The translations under genes were made by a program, and so were the position numbers. 64,000 bases of DNA from Paulinella micropora. Taxonomy: Eukaryota > Cercozoa > Imbricatea > Euglyphida > Paulinellidae. Every line of letters starts with the position of its first letter. Position 1 is the stretch's first letter. The DNA lies in NCBI GenBank assembly GCA_019918135.1, contig WBZZ01002473.1:19837-83836 (forward strand). The letters are read 5' to 3'. Below are positions 1 through 9,829 of this stretch, in pieces. Under the pieces are notes generated by a model that was given only the letters and a program-made list of their open reading frames with translations, did not search any database and was not told where the DNA came from.

Positions 1-340
1 CGGCAGGCGCAGCCTGCCGCCGGAGTGGGCCAGCAGGTTGTTAGCGTTCTGCGTGCACGTAGTAGACAGGGAGAGCGCGGGCGGGTCCGTGCCGTTCGCG
101 GCGTACACACAGAATACGCCATCGCTGAGCCGCACAAAAGCCGTGTCCAGGGCCGGCTGTAGGCCCAGGCCCAACGCACCCACGGCCGCCGCGTCGTTGC
201 CGCCGTAGACGCTGAGCAGGTTGTCCTGGGCGTTGAGGTAGCCCCCGCCGGGGAATAACGCGCTGGGAAAGTTGCTCTTGACGGTCCAATTCTTGCCGCT
301 GGCAACAAACCTCTCCCTCCCCGCTCCGAACCCACTGCGC
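1..340 (-). CDS. Partial gene running off the left edge, unknown
   Basis: An open frame on the minus strand runs from about 340 to the window edge without a stop. Its composition is protein-like: Gly, Asn, Ser and Thr rich, with two Cys and stretches such as FPGGGYLNAQDNLLSVYGG. I see no ATG in this frame. It begins inside or just after the 3' end of the upstream membrane-protein gene, in a different frame, so it may be a second exon or a frameshifted continuation of that gene; a TTGCCAG acceptor-like site lies at about 305-311. The look is of an extracellular or structural beta-rich domain, but no family is recognised. Confidence 0.4.
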
Positions 341-386
341 CAGATTCTCCCATGGGGAGAGCGCCACCGCGTGATTCTGTTTGTTT

Positions 387-731
387 TCAGGCCAAGGGCA
401 CAAAGGCACTTGCATCCAGGTTCAGGCGGACCTCCTGGCGCTGCGATTCCTCGATTATATTTACTAGCTGGCGCAGTTTGACGTACACTGCGCCCAGGCA
501 CACGATGACGGCCGTGAAGCCCGCACACGTCGCTTGCTTGAGCCAAAGCTGTTCCTGTTCCGGCGGCGACTGGTAGCGGACCGCACTGTTGCCGATCACC
601 AAGATAGCGGCCACGCCCGTGATCCACATGGTAACGCACAGGGCCCAGTCCCACCAACTCTGCGAGAGCCGCTGCAGGCTGGACAAAGCTTGCCGGCAGC
701 CGGCGGCACGATTGTTTTCGCCAATCTCCAT
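387..731 (-). CDS. Small protein with two predicted membrane spans
   Basis: The predicted product is 114 residues from the ATG at 731. Two hydrophobic stretches are visible, roughly residues 29-46 (WALCVTMWITGVAAILVI) and 66-84 (AGFTAVIVCLGAVYVKL), separated by a polar loop with PPEQEQ. The C-terminus is polar and charged. The frame stays open upstream of 731, but that stretch is low in protein character, so the internal ATG is preferred. It resembles small viral or organellar membrane proteins only in layout; no family is recognised. The next frame downstream on the same strand is open to the window edge, so the real gene could be longer through splicing or a frameshift. Confidence 0.45.
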   Translation of the reverse strand: MEIGENNRAAGCRQALSSLQRLSQSWWDWALCVTMWITGVAAILVIGNSAVRYQSPPEQEQLWLKQATCAGFTAVIVCLGAVYVKLRQLVNIIEESQRQEVRLNLDASAFVPLA

Positions 732-869
732 TTCTCTGTTTTTTTTCTTCTGAAAGCCACACGCTTGGCTATCTGAAGTCTGTGCTTTCTGGCTGACGGG
801 GGGGGCCAGGACGAGAATGGTGTCTATATTGTACGACGGGTTGTTTCCGAGCCCCTCTCCTTCTCTCAT

Positions 870-1206
870 CTCCCTCCCCCCGGGGGCGGACCGTCGTGCT
901 TCCTAGCCAAGTACCTTTCAAAAAAAGCCCTTCCAACCCCCCTAAGTAACAGAACGGCGGTGGGAGGATAGAGAGAGAGAGTAGGGAGGAAGTTGAGGAG
1001 AGTTGATTTGACTGGCTAGAGGGATAACCTAAAAAGCATTAAAAACACTAACGCGAACAAGATAAAACCTTTTTTTTCCTGCTAGCAGTGCAATATTTGG
1101 GCAGCTGGGCGCACGAAAATGGAGCTGGCGACGCTTGCGCGCCCCTCCTCTCCCTCCTCCACTACCCAGAGGCGATGACTGTGTTTAGGTACATACAAGA
1201 GCACCT
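870..1206. other. Intergenic region without a supported gene
   Basis: This stretch separates the start of the two-span membrane gene from the 3' end of the adhesin gene. It holds a C-rich run at 875-885, GA-rich low-complexity sequence at 960-1000 and AT-rich sequence around 1030-1080. A short plus-strand frame starting at 1088 is antisense to the adhesin gene in its 3' half and is not credited. Confidence 0.5.
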
Positions 1207-1212
1207 TTTATT
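1207..1212 (-). terminator. Poly(A)-like signal for the adhesin gene
   Basis: TTTATT on the plus strand reads AATAAA on the minus strand, about 120 bases past the adhesin stop codon at 1331. Confidence 0.4.
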
Positions 1213-1330
1213 AAATAGTTTTTGCAGCGGCTACTCGCTAGCTAACGAGCCTTTAAAAAAAAGCTTATATCTTTTTCTTGGAATAGCTCTGTACAACATT
1301 AGAAAGGAAATTGTGCGTGGAACGCTGTCT

Positions 1331-4300
1331 TTAGAAATCCTTAGCACACAAGACACCGTGCAGCAGGTAGTTGGTCTTGTTGATTTGTTCGGCCGCTCTG
1401 GCAGTGGAAACTCCGCCAGCCCACATAAACAGGGACGGCAAATTCTGAAAAAGCCCTGTTGTTTGGGGTAGCCAATACTTGTCAATCATTACACTTTGTA
1501 AGTTACTGCAAGCTGAGCTTCCGCCGGGTCCAACCCCGTTCAGCCCCATGAAGTCGTTGCTAATACATGAACCAGAGGCCATGATATAGTATTCGCTGTC
1601 GGAAATATCCCAGAGGGTGTATTCGTTCCTAGTCAAAATGTGCCAGCCATAATTGCACGCGCCCCCCGCAGTAATTCCACGCAGATAAGGTGCACCGCTC
1701 TGCCCATTGTTCACAGTTGAACTTGCGAAAAGCCCGGGGGTAGTGAAGCTTGCGCGGCAGCCCAACACACTAGTTGAGTGATAAGCCACTCCGCTTGTCT
1801 TGTGAGAGCTACACGCCCCGTAGAAGCAGCCGGCTGACGCCGCGCCGTACCAGCCGCTAGCGCAGGTGCAAGCATAGTTAGCCCCGCCCGTTCTTGTACA
1901 CGAGGGGCAGCACCACACGCGAAAGTACATGTCGGCCATCGTAGCCCGTCCGCTGGCGGCCGGCTGGATCTTGGTGATCACGAGCCTGTAGTACCAGTAC
2001 GGGCCGGGCGCTACTTGGTAAGTGCGCTCGTGCCCTTGTACCAGGGCCTGTGCATTGCTCATGGTCGACAGAACGTCCCACGACACCGCGTTCTGGCTTC
2101 CTAAGAGCGCAAAGCTCACGGGATGGCCCGGGCACGCCGTACTACCACCGCTAACGTACCTACAAGCAAAGGAGTAGCTGGTCACGGCTGCCGCGGCCGT
2201 TTTGGCTACCTGCACCCACTCGCCCGCGATGCCCGCCGTGCTCTGTCCCCCCGTGTACGTTCCATCCGCTACGCTATAAGCAGCGGCCGACGACCAGGTG
2301 TTAGAACTTGCGGTGTCTGTCCCGAGCAGTGTGTAGGCCAACGAAGCGTTGCTGCTGGCATTAGCGGTCCAAGAGCCGAGCGTATTGGAGGTCCACGCCT
2401 GGTGAAAGGTACTGTCGCAATCGGGCGGGTAGTCGCGATACGCGTCGTAGTGGAAACAGCCTTTGCCCAGCCCGCCGCCCGTCCAGTTCGCGTCGCAGGT
2501 GCAGGTGTAACTTTCGGCTGGCGTGTTGGCGCACGCGGGACAGCACCAGGTTCTCAAGAACAGCCTGTTAAGCCGTGCGGGCAGGTACACGGTCGAGTAT
2601 CCTATGTTCAGAACGACGAAGCGGTAGAAAGTGTAACTACCGGGCTGCGCTATGTCGTAGGCGCGCTCCTCACCGTAATTAAAGGGGCTCACAGAGGCTT
2701 GGTACAGGTTCGTCCACTGCACTTGGTCGTTGGAGGCCATAAGTGCGAAACCAGTGGGCGGGAGCTTGTCTATCGCAGCGACGACGAAACGGGTCACGAC
2801 AAAGGCCGTGGGGGCTGAGATACTCAAGTACTCACCCAAGAGGCCGCCGGTATTGTATGCGGCAGTAGTGGGCCCGACATAATTCCCGTACCTGTACGTG
2901 GAACTCGTTTCCCAATACGAGTCAAGGCTGTTGAAGGCCTTCCAGGCCTGAAAGATGCCGTTCTCAGTGGAGCTTGAAATAGTATAGGTGTTGGAGCTAG
3001 AGGTATACGAATAGCCCCCGAAGTCCACGAACTCCAGAGCCTCATCACAGCTACTGCGCCAGGCCACGCACTCGTTGATCTGCGGGCTGGGGCTGGGGCT
3101 GGGCGTCTGTGTTATGGACGGAGTCGGCGAGACTGGGATGCACACCGGCGCGGTCTGCGTGAGCCTGAGGTCGCCCAGGCCCGCTGACGAGGTACACGAT
3201 GATATGCCCCCCGTAACAAAGGACCAGCTCTGGCCGAAAACGAAGCGGTACGCGTTGTAGCCGGACGTTGGGGTCAGGGAAATCGCGCGTTCCTGCCCGG
3301 CGGCCCAGTCCGTCCAGCCGCCGCCCGTAGCCAGAAAGACCCAGTTGCTGCCACGATCGGCCGAGCCGAAGACGTGTAACGTGCCCGGGGCCCAAACCTC
3401 CGTACAGCCAGCCGAGATCAGGCAGTTGCGGAGACCGTAGGCAATCGTGCGCTGGCCTGCCACGACCCCGACCGACCACAAGGGAACGAGAGCCCCATCC
3501 GACTTGGTGATTTGCACGTAATCTCCTCCGTAGGTTAGCGTCGTGATTGTGCCAGAATAGGAGCTCGAGCAAATTCCGTTCATCGGGTTTCCTGTATTGT
3601 AATTACCAGAGTTAGCAGAGGCCCAGGGAGTGAGGTAGTTGTTATCCACCGCGTCGCTGGCGCTGCCTTCAGATGTGGTGCTGACGGTCACTGTCCAGCC
3701 TAATAGGCCGGCGGGCGACGTGAGCTGTGTTTGGTTTTGGTAACCCGAGTTACACGTGCAAAAGTAGCTGCCGTACGTGTTGGTGCAGACGCCGTTGGCG
3801 GTGCAGCCGCCGTTGTTGGCGAGGGCGCACTCGTTGACGTCGGGCGACGGCGTCACAGATACCGTCACGGAGATCGTGGGCGTCACAGATACCGTCACGG
3901 AGATCGTGGGCGTCCGTGACGCTGTCACAGAGATCGTGGGCGTCAAGGAAACAGTCGGCGACAAGGAAACACTCGCCGTCACCTGAAAACCCGTGCACGA
4001 AAACTGCAAGATCAATCCCCAGCCTCCCGTATTATCCGTGCGTCTAGCTGTGATGCTGCTGGAGTAAGGCGATAAGCTGCTAGTAAACGTAATCGCGAAC
4101 TGATCACTGTAGTAATTAGGTATAGACGGATCCCAATTATCTCTGTTGGCATAGGTAGGGCACGAGACGAGATAAAGACCATTGTAAGTGACTGTTATTG
4201 AATTTGTGCCCGAGGCCCCGATAAGAACTGATATGCCGCTGATAGCCGGCGTCGCTGTGGTCGAGAGGCTGGGAGACCTCGTCAGCGTGGGCGTCACGGA

Positions 4301-7300
4301 CGCCGTCACGGAGATCGTGGGCGTCCGTGACGCTGTCACGGAGATCGTCGCGGACGGCGTCGCCGAAACGGTCCCTGTCACGGAAACAGTCGGCGTCAAG
4401 GAAACACTCGCCGTCACCTGAAAACCCGTGCACGAAAACTGCAAGATCAATCCCCAGCCCCCCGTACTATCCGTACGTCTAGCTGTGATGCTGCTGGAGT
4501 AAGGCGATAAGCTGCTAGTAAACGTAATCGCGAACTGATCACCGTAGTAATTAGGTATAGACGGATCCCAATTATCTCTGTTGGCATAGGTAGGGCACGA
4601 GACGAGATAAAGACCATCGTAAGTGACGGTCTTGGAATTAGTGGTTGAGCCCCCGACAAGAATTGATATGCCGCTGATAGCCGGCGTCGCTGTGGTCGAG
4701 GGGCTGGGCGAACTCGTCCGCGTCGGCGTCACCGAAACAGTGGGTGTCACAGAAGCGGACAGCGTCACGGAGGGCGTCACCGAAACCGACGGCGAAGCCG
4801 CGACGCACAACGGCACGTCCAGCGCGACACTGAGTTCACTCAGCGTCGCCGCGCCGGTACAGGGCCAGCCACCCCCCGTGTACCTTTCGTAGCTGCGCAA
4901 AATGACAAAGCGGTACGCGTTGTAACCTTGCGGCAGGTTCAAGGTTAGGGTCTGGGTCTGGCCCGAATTCCAGCTGCTCCACGTGCCGCTCGCGGCTAGG
5001 TACGTCCAGCTGTTGCCCAAGTCAGCGGAACCCAGGACCGCCAGCTGCGAAACAGCCGAAATCACCGTCACACCGCTAGGGGTGGCCGTGGTGGCGGCGG
5101 TCACGGCCACCGACAGGAGCGGTGCGAAGCTGCCGAGCGACTGCGTGAACGTGAGGTAAGCACCCGCGTAATTGTTCCCGCTGGCCACTGTCACCGGCGC
5201 GGAGTCCGTGGCTGTGTTGGTACAGGTAGCGCTGCTCATGGTGGTACCATACTGGGTGTAGCTTGAGCTCCAGTAAGTGGTGGCGGAGCCGTCGGCCACG
5301 ACGTTGGCCGAGCCGGCGCCAGAGCTGCTGACGCTCACGGTCCAGCCGTACAGCCCGCCGGGCGACCTCAGCACCATCGCGCCCGCTGGCACGTAGCCCG
5401 CATTGCACGTGCAGGTGAAGCTGCCGTAGGTGTTGGTGCAAACCCCGTTGGCGCCGCAGCCCCCGTTGTCGGGGCGGGCGCACTCGTCGATGTCGGGGGA
5501 CGTGGTGGCCGAGGGACTGAGCGACACGCTGCCGGTGGGCGAGGGGCTGAGCGTCACGCTGGCGGTGAGCGACGGGCTAAGCGTTATGCTGCCGGTGAGC
5601 GATCTCGTGGCACTGATGCTCGACGTGCTGCTGGGGCTGGAGTACAGCGAGCTAGAAGGCGTCGGCGTCGACGACAACGTCGGTGTGAGGCTGGCGGAAG
5701 GCGAACGCGAGCTCGAGGCGCTCTCCGACACCGACGGTGTCGGCGTCGCGCTGGCGCTGCCGCTCGGGCTGGGGCTGGGGGTGCTGGTCCGCGACTGGCT
5801 GGGGCTCGGGGTGTTGGTGGGCGAGCGGCTGGGCGTGGAACTGGCGCTCAGCGACAGGCTGGGCGACTGGCTGGGCGGTTCGCACGACGGCACGTCCAGC
5901 GTGACTCGGAGGTCGCCGAAAATAACGGCCGAGCTGCACATGACGTTGTAGATCGAGTACCAATGGAAGTTGCGCAGCATGACGAAGCGGTACGCGTTGT
6001 AACTAACGGGCAGCGCCGGGTCCAGGGTCAGTGTTTGGGTCTGGCCGGGGGTCCACCCGCTCCACTGTCCCGCAGCCACGAAGCTCCAGTCTTTGCCGCC
6101 GTTGCTAGAGCCCAGGACCGCCAGCTCCGAAACGGCAGAGTAAGACGGGCAGCCCGCCACGTCAGTACAGCCGCCCTGGTTGTACGGAGTGATGAGCGCC
6201 GGGGTGCTGATCACACTCACCGAGGAAAGCCGCGCCGGGATGCCCCAGGTCTGGTTGAAGTTCACGTAAGCCCCCGCGTAACTAGCCCCGTTGGCGGCCA
6301 CGGTGACCGGCGCGAGGACGCTGCCGGCGAAATTACAGAACCCGTTGGTGGCGCCACTAGCGGCCTGGCCGTAGACGCTATCACTCCGCCAGGGCGTAGA
6401 GGCCAGGCCGTCCGTCGCGTTGCTCGGACAGCAGGGCCCCTGGCTAACCTGGACCTGCCAGCCGTACAGGTAGTCGGGCGACGTCAGTTCCTGGGCGCCG
6501 GCCCGCACGTAACCGGGCGCGCACGTGCAGGAAGTGCCGTTGGGCGTAACGCTGCAAAGCCCGTTGGGCCCACAGCCCCCGTTGTTGGGGCGGCCGCACT
6601 CGTCGGGCGACGCTGAGGAAGTTAGGCTGCGCGACACGGTGGGAGGCACGGTGGGCGACGCTGTAGCAGTAGCAAGTGTGGCGGAAGCCGCGGTGGTCAG
6701 CGACGCGGTCTGCGAGTAGGTAGTTGACGCCGTGGCGGAAGCCGCGGTCGATGTCAGTGAGGAGCTGGCGGTCAGCGACGAGGTCAGCGAGTAGGTGTTT
6801 GACGCCGTGGCGGACGCCGCGGTCGATGTCAGTGAGGAGCTGGCGGTCAGCGACGAGGTCTGCGAGTAGGTGTTTGACGCAGTGGCGGACGCCGCGGTCG
6901 ATGTCAGTGAGGAGCTGGCGGTCAGCGACGAGGTCTGCGAGTAGGTGTTTGACGCAGTGGCGGACGCCGCGGTCGATGTCAGTGAGGAGCTGGCGGTCAG
7001 CGACGCGGTCAGCGAGTAGGTGGTTGACGCCGTGGCAGACGCGGTCGGAGTGTTCGAGCTTGAGGCAGTCAAGGACCGCGTGACGGAGGAGGCCAGCGAC
7101 GAGCCCACGCTCCGCGACGCGGTCACAGACTGTGACGCGGACCCGGACACTGACGCAGACCGCGACGCGGTTGGCGTCCGCGACGCGGTCATTGACACGG
7201 ACGGCGCCCACACGGCGCACTCGGCGCTTGTGCGCTGGCCCAGGCACGCGCTGTGTGTCCGGCTCAGCAGCTCCGCGGGCGCGCCGTCCAGCAACTGCCG

Positions 7301-8086
7301 GGCGTCGCGCAAGCTGTTCAGCTGCCAACTCGACAGGTCGGCCCGCACCTCCGACCGCGCGAACACCGCCGTCGCCTCCGATACGCCGGACACGTTCCAG
7401 CGCTCGAGGCCCCGAATATCGATTGCCTGCGTGCCGTTGAACAGGTACGAGATGTCGCGCGCGCGCGACAGGTCCCAGCCGCTCACGTTGGAAAATTGGA
7501 GCTTGGGCGAGTTCGCGAACGCGCCGCGCAGCACTTGCGCGGAGCGCGTGTCCAGCCCCGACACGTCAAAGGCGGCGTCCCCGAGCCCGGCGAAGCTGTA
7601 CTCGAAGCTCGTGATCTGCGACGTGTCGAGCTCCGACAGCGGCGGCAGCGACTGCAGCTGCGTCTCGCCGTAGAAGTGGTAGCCGGCGGTGGCGTCCAGC
7701 CGCAGCCCGCCCCACTGAACGACGCTGAGCAGCGCGACCTCGCCAGTCTGCTGCGCGCGCCACGCCGGCGTCATGGCCCAGCCCGGCACCGTGCCTTCCA
7801 CCGCTATGGTAAACACACCCGCGCTGGCAAACACGTGCGTGCACGGGCTGCCGGTTGTACAAGCTTGTGGCGGCGTGCCGTCGCCCCAGTCTACCAGCCA
7901 TTGCTCGTCTTGCGCCAATTGCCGGCGGCGTGCGACAAGTGCTGTCGAGCCCGCGGCCGGCAGCGTCCACACCGAGCCGGCGGCGCCGATGGACAGCTCG
8001 AGCAACAGGTCCGTCGGTTCCGGCGTGCGCCAGGCGCAATCCGCCAAGGACACCACCGTCAACGCCAGCGCTAAGCCAGCTTTCAT
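1331..8086 (-). CDS. Giant secreted mosaic adhesin-like protein (EGF, F5/8-type, BspA-like)
   Basis: This 2251-residue protein is intact over 6.7 kb. Visible parts in order: a signal peptide (about 1-18); a PKD-like domain (about 45-110, with VDWGDGTP and a following HVFASAGVFTIAV strand); BspA/DUF285-like leucine-poor repeats (about 115-290, e.g. NVSGWDLS, LERWNVSG); a Ser/Thr/Ala-rich spacer; an EGF-like domain at about 494 (DECGRPNNGGCG) followed by a discoidin/F5/8-type galactose-binding-like domain; Ser/Pro/Thr-rich spacers; a second EGF at about 865 with another F5/8-like domain; two nearly identical 95-residue modules; a third EGF at about 1415; three more F5/8-like domains; and a Cys-containing C-terminal domain from about 2100. 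No membrane anchor is visible at the C-terminus. A surface or virion-fibre adhesin role is inferred from the domains. Domain names come from motif reading, not a search. Confidence 0.75.
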   Translation of the reverse strand: MKAGLALALTVVSLADCAWRTPEPTDLLLELSIGAAGSVWTLPAAGSTALVARRRQLAQDEQWLVDWGDGTPPQACTTGSPCTHVFASAGVFTIAVEGTVPGWAMTPAWRAQQTGEVALLSVVQWGGLRLDATAGYHFYGETQLQSLPPLSELDTSQITSFEYSFAGLGDAAFDVSGLDTRSAQVLRGAFANSPKLQFSNVSGWDLSRARDISYLFNGTQAIDIRGLERWNVSGVSEATAVFARSEVRADLSSWQLNSLRDARQLLDGAPAELLSRTHSACLGQRTSAECAVWAPSVSMTASRTPTASRSASVSGSASQSVTASRSVGSSLASSVTRSLTASSSNTPTASATASTTYSLTASLTASSSLTSTAASATASNTYSQTSSLTASSSLTSTAASATASNTYSQTSSLTASSSLTSTAASATASNTYSLTSSLTASSSLTSTAASATASTTYSQTASLTTAASATLATATASPTVPPTVSRSLTSSASPDECGRPNNGGCGPNGLCSVTPNGTSCTCAPGYVRAGAQELTSPDYLYGWQVQVSQGPCCPSNATDGLASTPWRSDSVYGQAASGATNGFCNFAGSVLAPVTVAANGASYAGAYVNFNQTWGIPARLSSVSVISTPALITPYNQGGCTDVAGCPSYSAVSELAVLGSSNGGKDWSFVAAGQWSGWTPGQTQTLTLDPALPVSYNAYRFVMLRNFHWYSIYNVMCSSAVIFGDLRVTLDVPSCEPPSQSPSLSLSASSTPSRSPTNTPSPSQSRTSTPSPSPSGSASATPTPSVSESASSSRSPSASLTPTLSSTPTPSSSLYSSPSSTSSISATRSLTGSITLSPSLTASVTLSPSPTGSVSLSPSATTSPDIDECARPDNGGCGANGVCTNTYGSFTCTCNAGYVPAGAMVLRSPGGLYGWTVSVSSSGAGSANVVADGSATTYWSSSYTQYGTTMSSATCTNTATDSAPVTVASGNNYAGAYLTFTQSLGSFAPLLSVAVTAATTATPSGVTVISAVSQLAVLGSADLGNSWTYLAASGTWSSWNSGQTQTLTLNLPQGYNAYRFVILRSYERYTGGGWPCTGAATLSELSVALDVPLCVAASPSVSVTPSVTLSASVTPTVSVTPTRTSSPSPSTTATPAISGISILVGGSTTNSKTVTYDGLYLVSCPTYANRDNWDPSIPNYYGDQFAITFTSSLSPYSSSITARRTDSTGGWGLILQFSCTGFQVTASVSLTPTVSVTGTVSATPSATISVTASRTPTISVTASVTPTLTRSPSLSTTATPAISGISVLIGASGTNSITVTYNGLYLVSCPTYANRDNWDPSIPNYYSDQFAITFTSSLSPYSSSITARRTDNTGGWGLILQFSCTGFQVTASVSLSPTVSLTPTISVTASRTPTISVTVSVTPTISVTVSVTPSPDVNECALANNGGCTANGVCTNTYGSYFCTCNSGYQNQTQLTSPAGLLGWTVTVSTTSEGSASDAVDNNYLTPWASANSGNYNTGNPMNGICSSSYSGTITTLTYGGDYVQITKSDGALVPLWSVGVVAGQRTIAYGLRNCLISAGCTEVWAPGTLHVFGSADRGSNWVFLATGGGWTDWAAGQERAISLTPTSGYNAYRFVFGQSWSFVTGGISSCTSSAGLGDLRLTQTAPVCIPVSPTPSITQTPSPSPSPQINECVAWRSSCDEALEFVDFGGYSYTSSSNTYTISSSTENGIFQAWKAFNSLDSYWETSSTYRYGNYVGPTTAAYNTGGLLGEYLSISAPTAFVVTRFVVAAIDKLPPTGFALMASNDQVQWTNLYQASVSPFNYGEERAYDIAQPGSYTFYRFVVLNIGYSTVYLPARLNRLFLRTWCCPACANTPAESYTCTCDANWTGGGLGKGCFHYDAYRDYPPDCDSTFHQAWTSNTLGSWTANASSNASLAYTLLGTDTASSNTWSSAAAYSVADGTYTGGQSTAGIAGEWVQVAKTAAAAVTSYSFACRYVSGGSTACPGHPVSFALLGSQNAVSWDVLSTMSNAQALVQGHERTYQVAPGPYWYYRLVITKIQPAASGRATMADMYFRVWCCPSCTRTGGANYACTCASGWYGAASAGCFYGACSSHKTSGVAYHSTSVLGCRASFTTPGLFASSTVNNGQSGAPYLRGITAGGACNYGWHILTRNEYTLWDISDSEYYIMASGSCISNDFMGLNGVGPGGSSACSNLQSVMIDKYWLPQTTGLFQNLPSLFMWAGGVSTARAAEQINKTNYLLHGVLCAKDF
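3975..4701 (-). repeat. Recent internal duplication inside the adhesin gene
   Basis: Two almost identical blocks, about 3975-4261 and 4410-4701, each encode a module running from ATPAISGIS to the Cys in QFSCTGFQV. They differ at only scattered bases, so the duplication is recent or kept uniform by gene conversion. The spacer between them encodes Thr/Ser/Val-rich repeats. Confidence 0.75.
6716..7020 (-). repeat. 75-bp tandem repeat encoding a Ser/Thr/Ala-rich stalk
   Basis: About four head-to-tail units of 75 bp encode a 25-residue repeat beginning SLTASSSLTSTAASATAS. Because 75 is a multiple of three, copy-number change would alter the stalk length without breaking the frame. Shadow open frames appear on the other strand for the same reason. 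Confidence 0.8.
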
Positions 8087-8332
8087 CGTCGTCTAGCTAG
8101 TAGAGAGAAACAAAGTGAGATTGCAATGGACTGGCGTTGCCGGTCGAAGGCTTTCCCTTTTTTTGCGGGTTTTTAAGGATTGGAGATAGTCCGGTTTTTT
8201 CAGGGACAGCAAGCAAAAACAAAAAAACTTGAGAGAGAGAGGGTGTGTAGTTGGAGGGGGGGGGAGACGGAGGACGCGGGGGGGGGGGATGTTCTTTTGT
8301 GTCTAAAGGGGTGCTACAGCGACTAGTGCACA

Positions 8333-8432
8333 GGGGGGGGGGGCCGAGAGCGACTGGTGCACAGGGTGAGGGGGGGGGCCGAGAGCGGCTGCGGCAAAGA
8401 AACGGTCGTGTGTGTGGGCGGTGGGGGGGCCG
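8333..8432 (+). repeat. Clustered G-run/CCG motifs upstream of a gene
   Basis: Three G runs each end in exactly CCG (8333-8346, about 8370-8381 and 8423-8432). The first two lie in a short tandem duplication that also repeats GCGACT, GTGCACAGGG and CCGAGAGCG. They sit 100-190 bases upstream of the ATG at 8527. Confidence 0.7.
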
Positions 8433-8526
8433 CGATAGAGGAATGTCGGGGCGGGGGAAAAGAAAGCCGGGTGCCCAAAAAAAACCACCAGACAAAAAGA
8501 GAAACACGCGCGCTCGTGCGCCAAAG

Positions 8527-8901
8527 ATGTCTGACCCAGGTAACTACAAGGACAGGTACCAACGGCGGCAATCTTTCCTGCAACTGCAACAAGACGAGGA
8601 CGTCAAGGGGCTGCTACGCGCACGCGCTGACCTGCTGGTGAAGAGATTGCAGGGCTGCCCGGGCGCCGCCGGACATGCCAGGGCCGCGCAGGAGCTCCTG
8701 GCAGAAATGCTGCTGTGCTTGGAAGGGGCGCTGCTCGTCTCGGCCGAGTGCGAAGAGGCACTGGACGAGGTGGGGGAGGCCACGTGGATTCGCTTCGAGC
8801 GGTGCTCCGAAGATTCTTGCAATGACCTCCTGCGCGCGGGCACCGGCTGCCTTTGCTGGCGCGAACGCACAGTTGCGCGGAAGGGCCGCACTAAGTCTTG
8901 A
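8527..8901 (+). CDS. Unknown 124-residue protein
   Basis: The product is 124 residues from the first good ATG at 8527. The open frame extends upstream, but only through low-complexity G-rich DNA. The N-terminal half looks helical and charged (YKDRYQRRQSFLQLQQDEDV); the C-terminal half has a cluster of Cys (SEDSCNDLL, TGCLCW). No family is recognised. It sits alone between G-rich spacers and is divergent from the adhesin gene, so the region 8087-8526 probably holds promoters for both. Confidence 0.55.
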   Translation: MSDPGNYKDRYQRRQSFLQLQQDEDVKGLLRARADLLVKRLQGCPGAAGHARAAQELLAEMLLCLEGALLVSAECEEALDEVGEATWIRFERCSEDSCNDLLRAGTGCLCWRERTVARKGRTKS

Positions 8902-9142
8902 CCAAAAAAAACGCCGGGAGTGAATTGTCCGCCTTCCGTGTGCCACGTTTTTTTGTTGTACTCATCACCCTCCTTTTGGGCTCCCTTTCTTTGCGGTACA
9001 CGGATTATTAAAAAAAAAGATTCGTCTAGTCAACCTAGCGAAAAAAACAAACCAAGTCCGGTTAAGCTTTCAAAGTTACACGATTGGTTGGTCCTTGCTT
9101 TGTTTTTAATACTAGTTTGTGCCCCAAAAAAGGTTCCTTGGC

Positions 9143-9410
9143 TTATTGGCTTACGTTGGCCTCAGCCTCGCGGACCTGCCTCCGGGCTTCCTTGACTAGT
9201 TCCCTAAGTTCCTTAGCGTGGCTTTCGGCCTCCTTGAGCTGCCTGGCCGTCGTGCAGCACGGCGGCCAGTTGCTCGAGGCCCATGGTCTCTTGGTTACGC
9301 TCAGCTTTCAATTTGTCTATGGCCCGGTCCAGTGCGTCCATTTCTTGGAAGCCCCAGGAGTCCGTGCCAACCGTCTGCTGCGCCTCGGTGGAAACTCTCC
9401 CATCAACCAT
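9143..9410 (-). CDS. Short coiled-coil protein, frameshifted
   Basis: From the ATG at 9410 the first frame encodes about 55 residues of helical, heptad-like sequence (DALDRAIDKLKAE). Near 9245 the protein-like character moves to another frame that continues KEAESHAKELRELVKEARR to a stop at 9143. The same frame would otherwise end within about ten residues. The continuity of the coiled coil across the break argues for a single-base indel, real or from sequencing, at the GGCC/GGCAG stretch. Predicted full length is about 89 residues. The function is unknown. Confidence 0.4.
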
Positions 9411-9562
9411 TCCCGCTGCGTAACAAAAAACAAACGAGAGAGAGAGAGACAGCCGTGTTTCGGAGAAAGAAATGCGATTTTTTTTATGTCAAGGGTGGCA
9501 AAAAGAATCAAGACGTCGTCGCCCGCCCCCCCCCCTCCCTCGCTTGGCCTGCGCACAAGTGT

Positions 9563-9577
9563 GGGGGGGGGGGGCCG
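9563..9577 (+). repeat. G12-CCG motif
   Basis: A run of twelve G ends in CCG. It lies about 150 bases upstream of the minus-strand coiled-coil gene and downstream of the next minus-strand gene. The surrounding 9420-9829 stretch is low-complexity G- and GA-rich DNA in which I see no gene. Confidence 0.6.
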
Positions 9578-9829
9578 GGGCGCACAGGCCTTGGCCGGGG
9601 AAAGAGAAAGAGGGGGAGGGGGGGGGAAAGCCCGCGTTTGTAAGAACGGCTCCACTAAAAAAAATCTGTCCCCCCAAAAAATGGCCAAAAGTTTTAATCT
9701 CTCTCTCCACTCCCCCAACACCGCTCTTGCCCCCCCCGCTCTGTCTGGCCAAGAAATTTTTTCTCTGCAGTTGGTCTTTCTTTTCTTTCGTCGTGTGTGT
9801 GTGTGTTTGGAACCAGCCCTCCGCCACGC

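Noticed and set aside
2123-2818. Plus-strand 231-residue frame
   Set aside because: It is antisense to the adhesin gene and has no domain or composition support.
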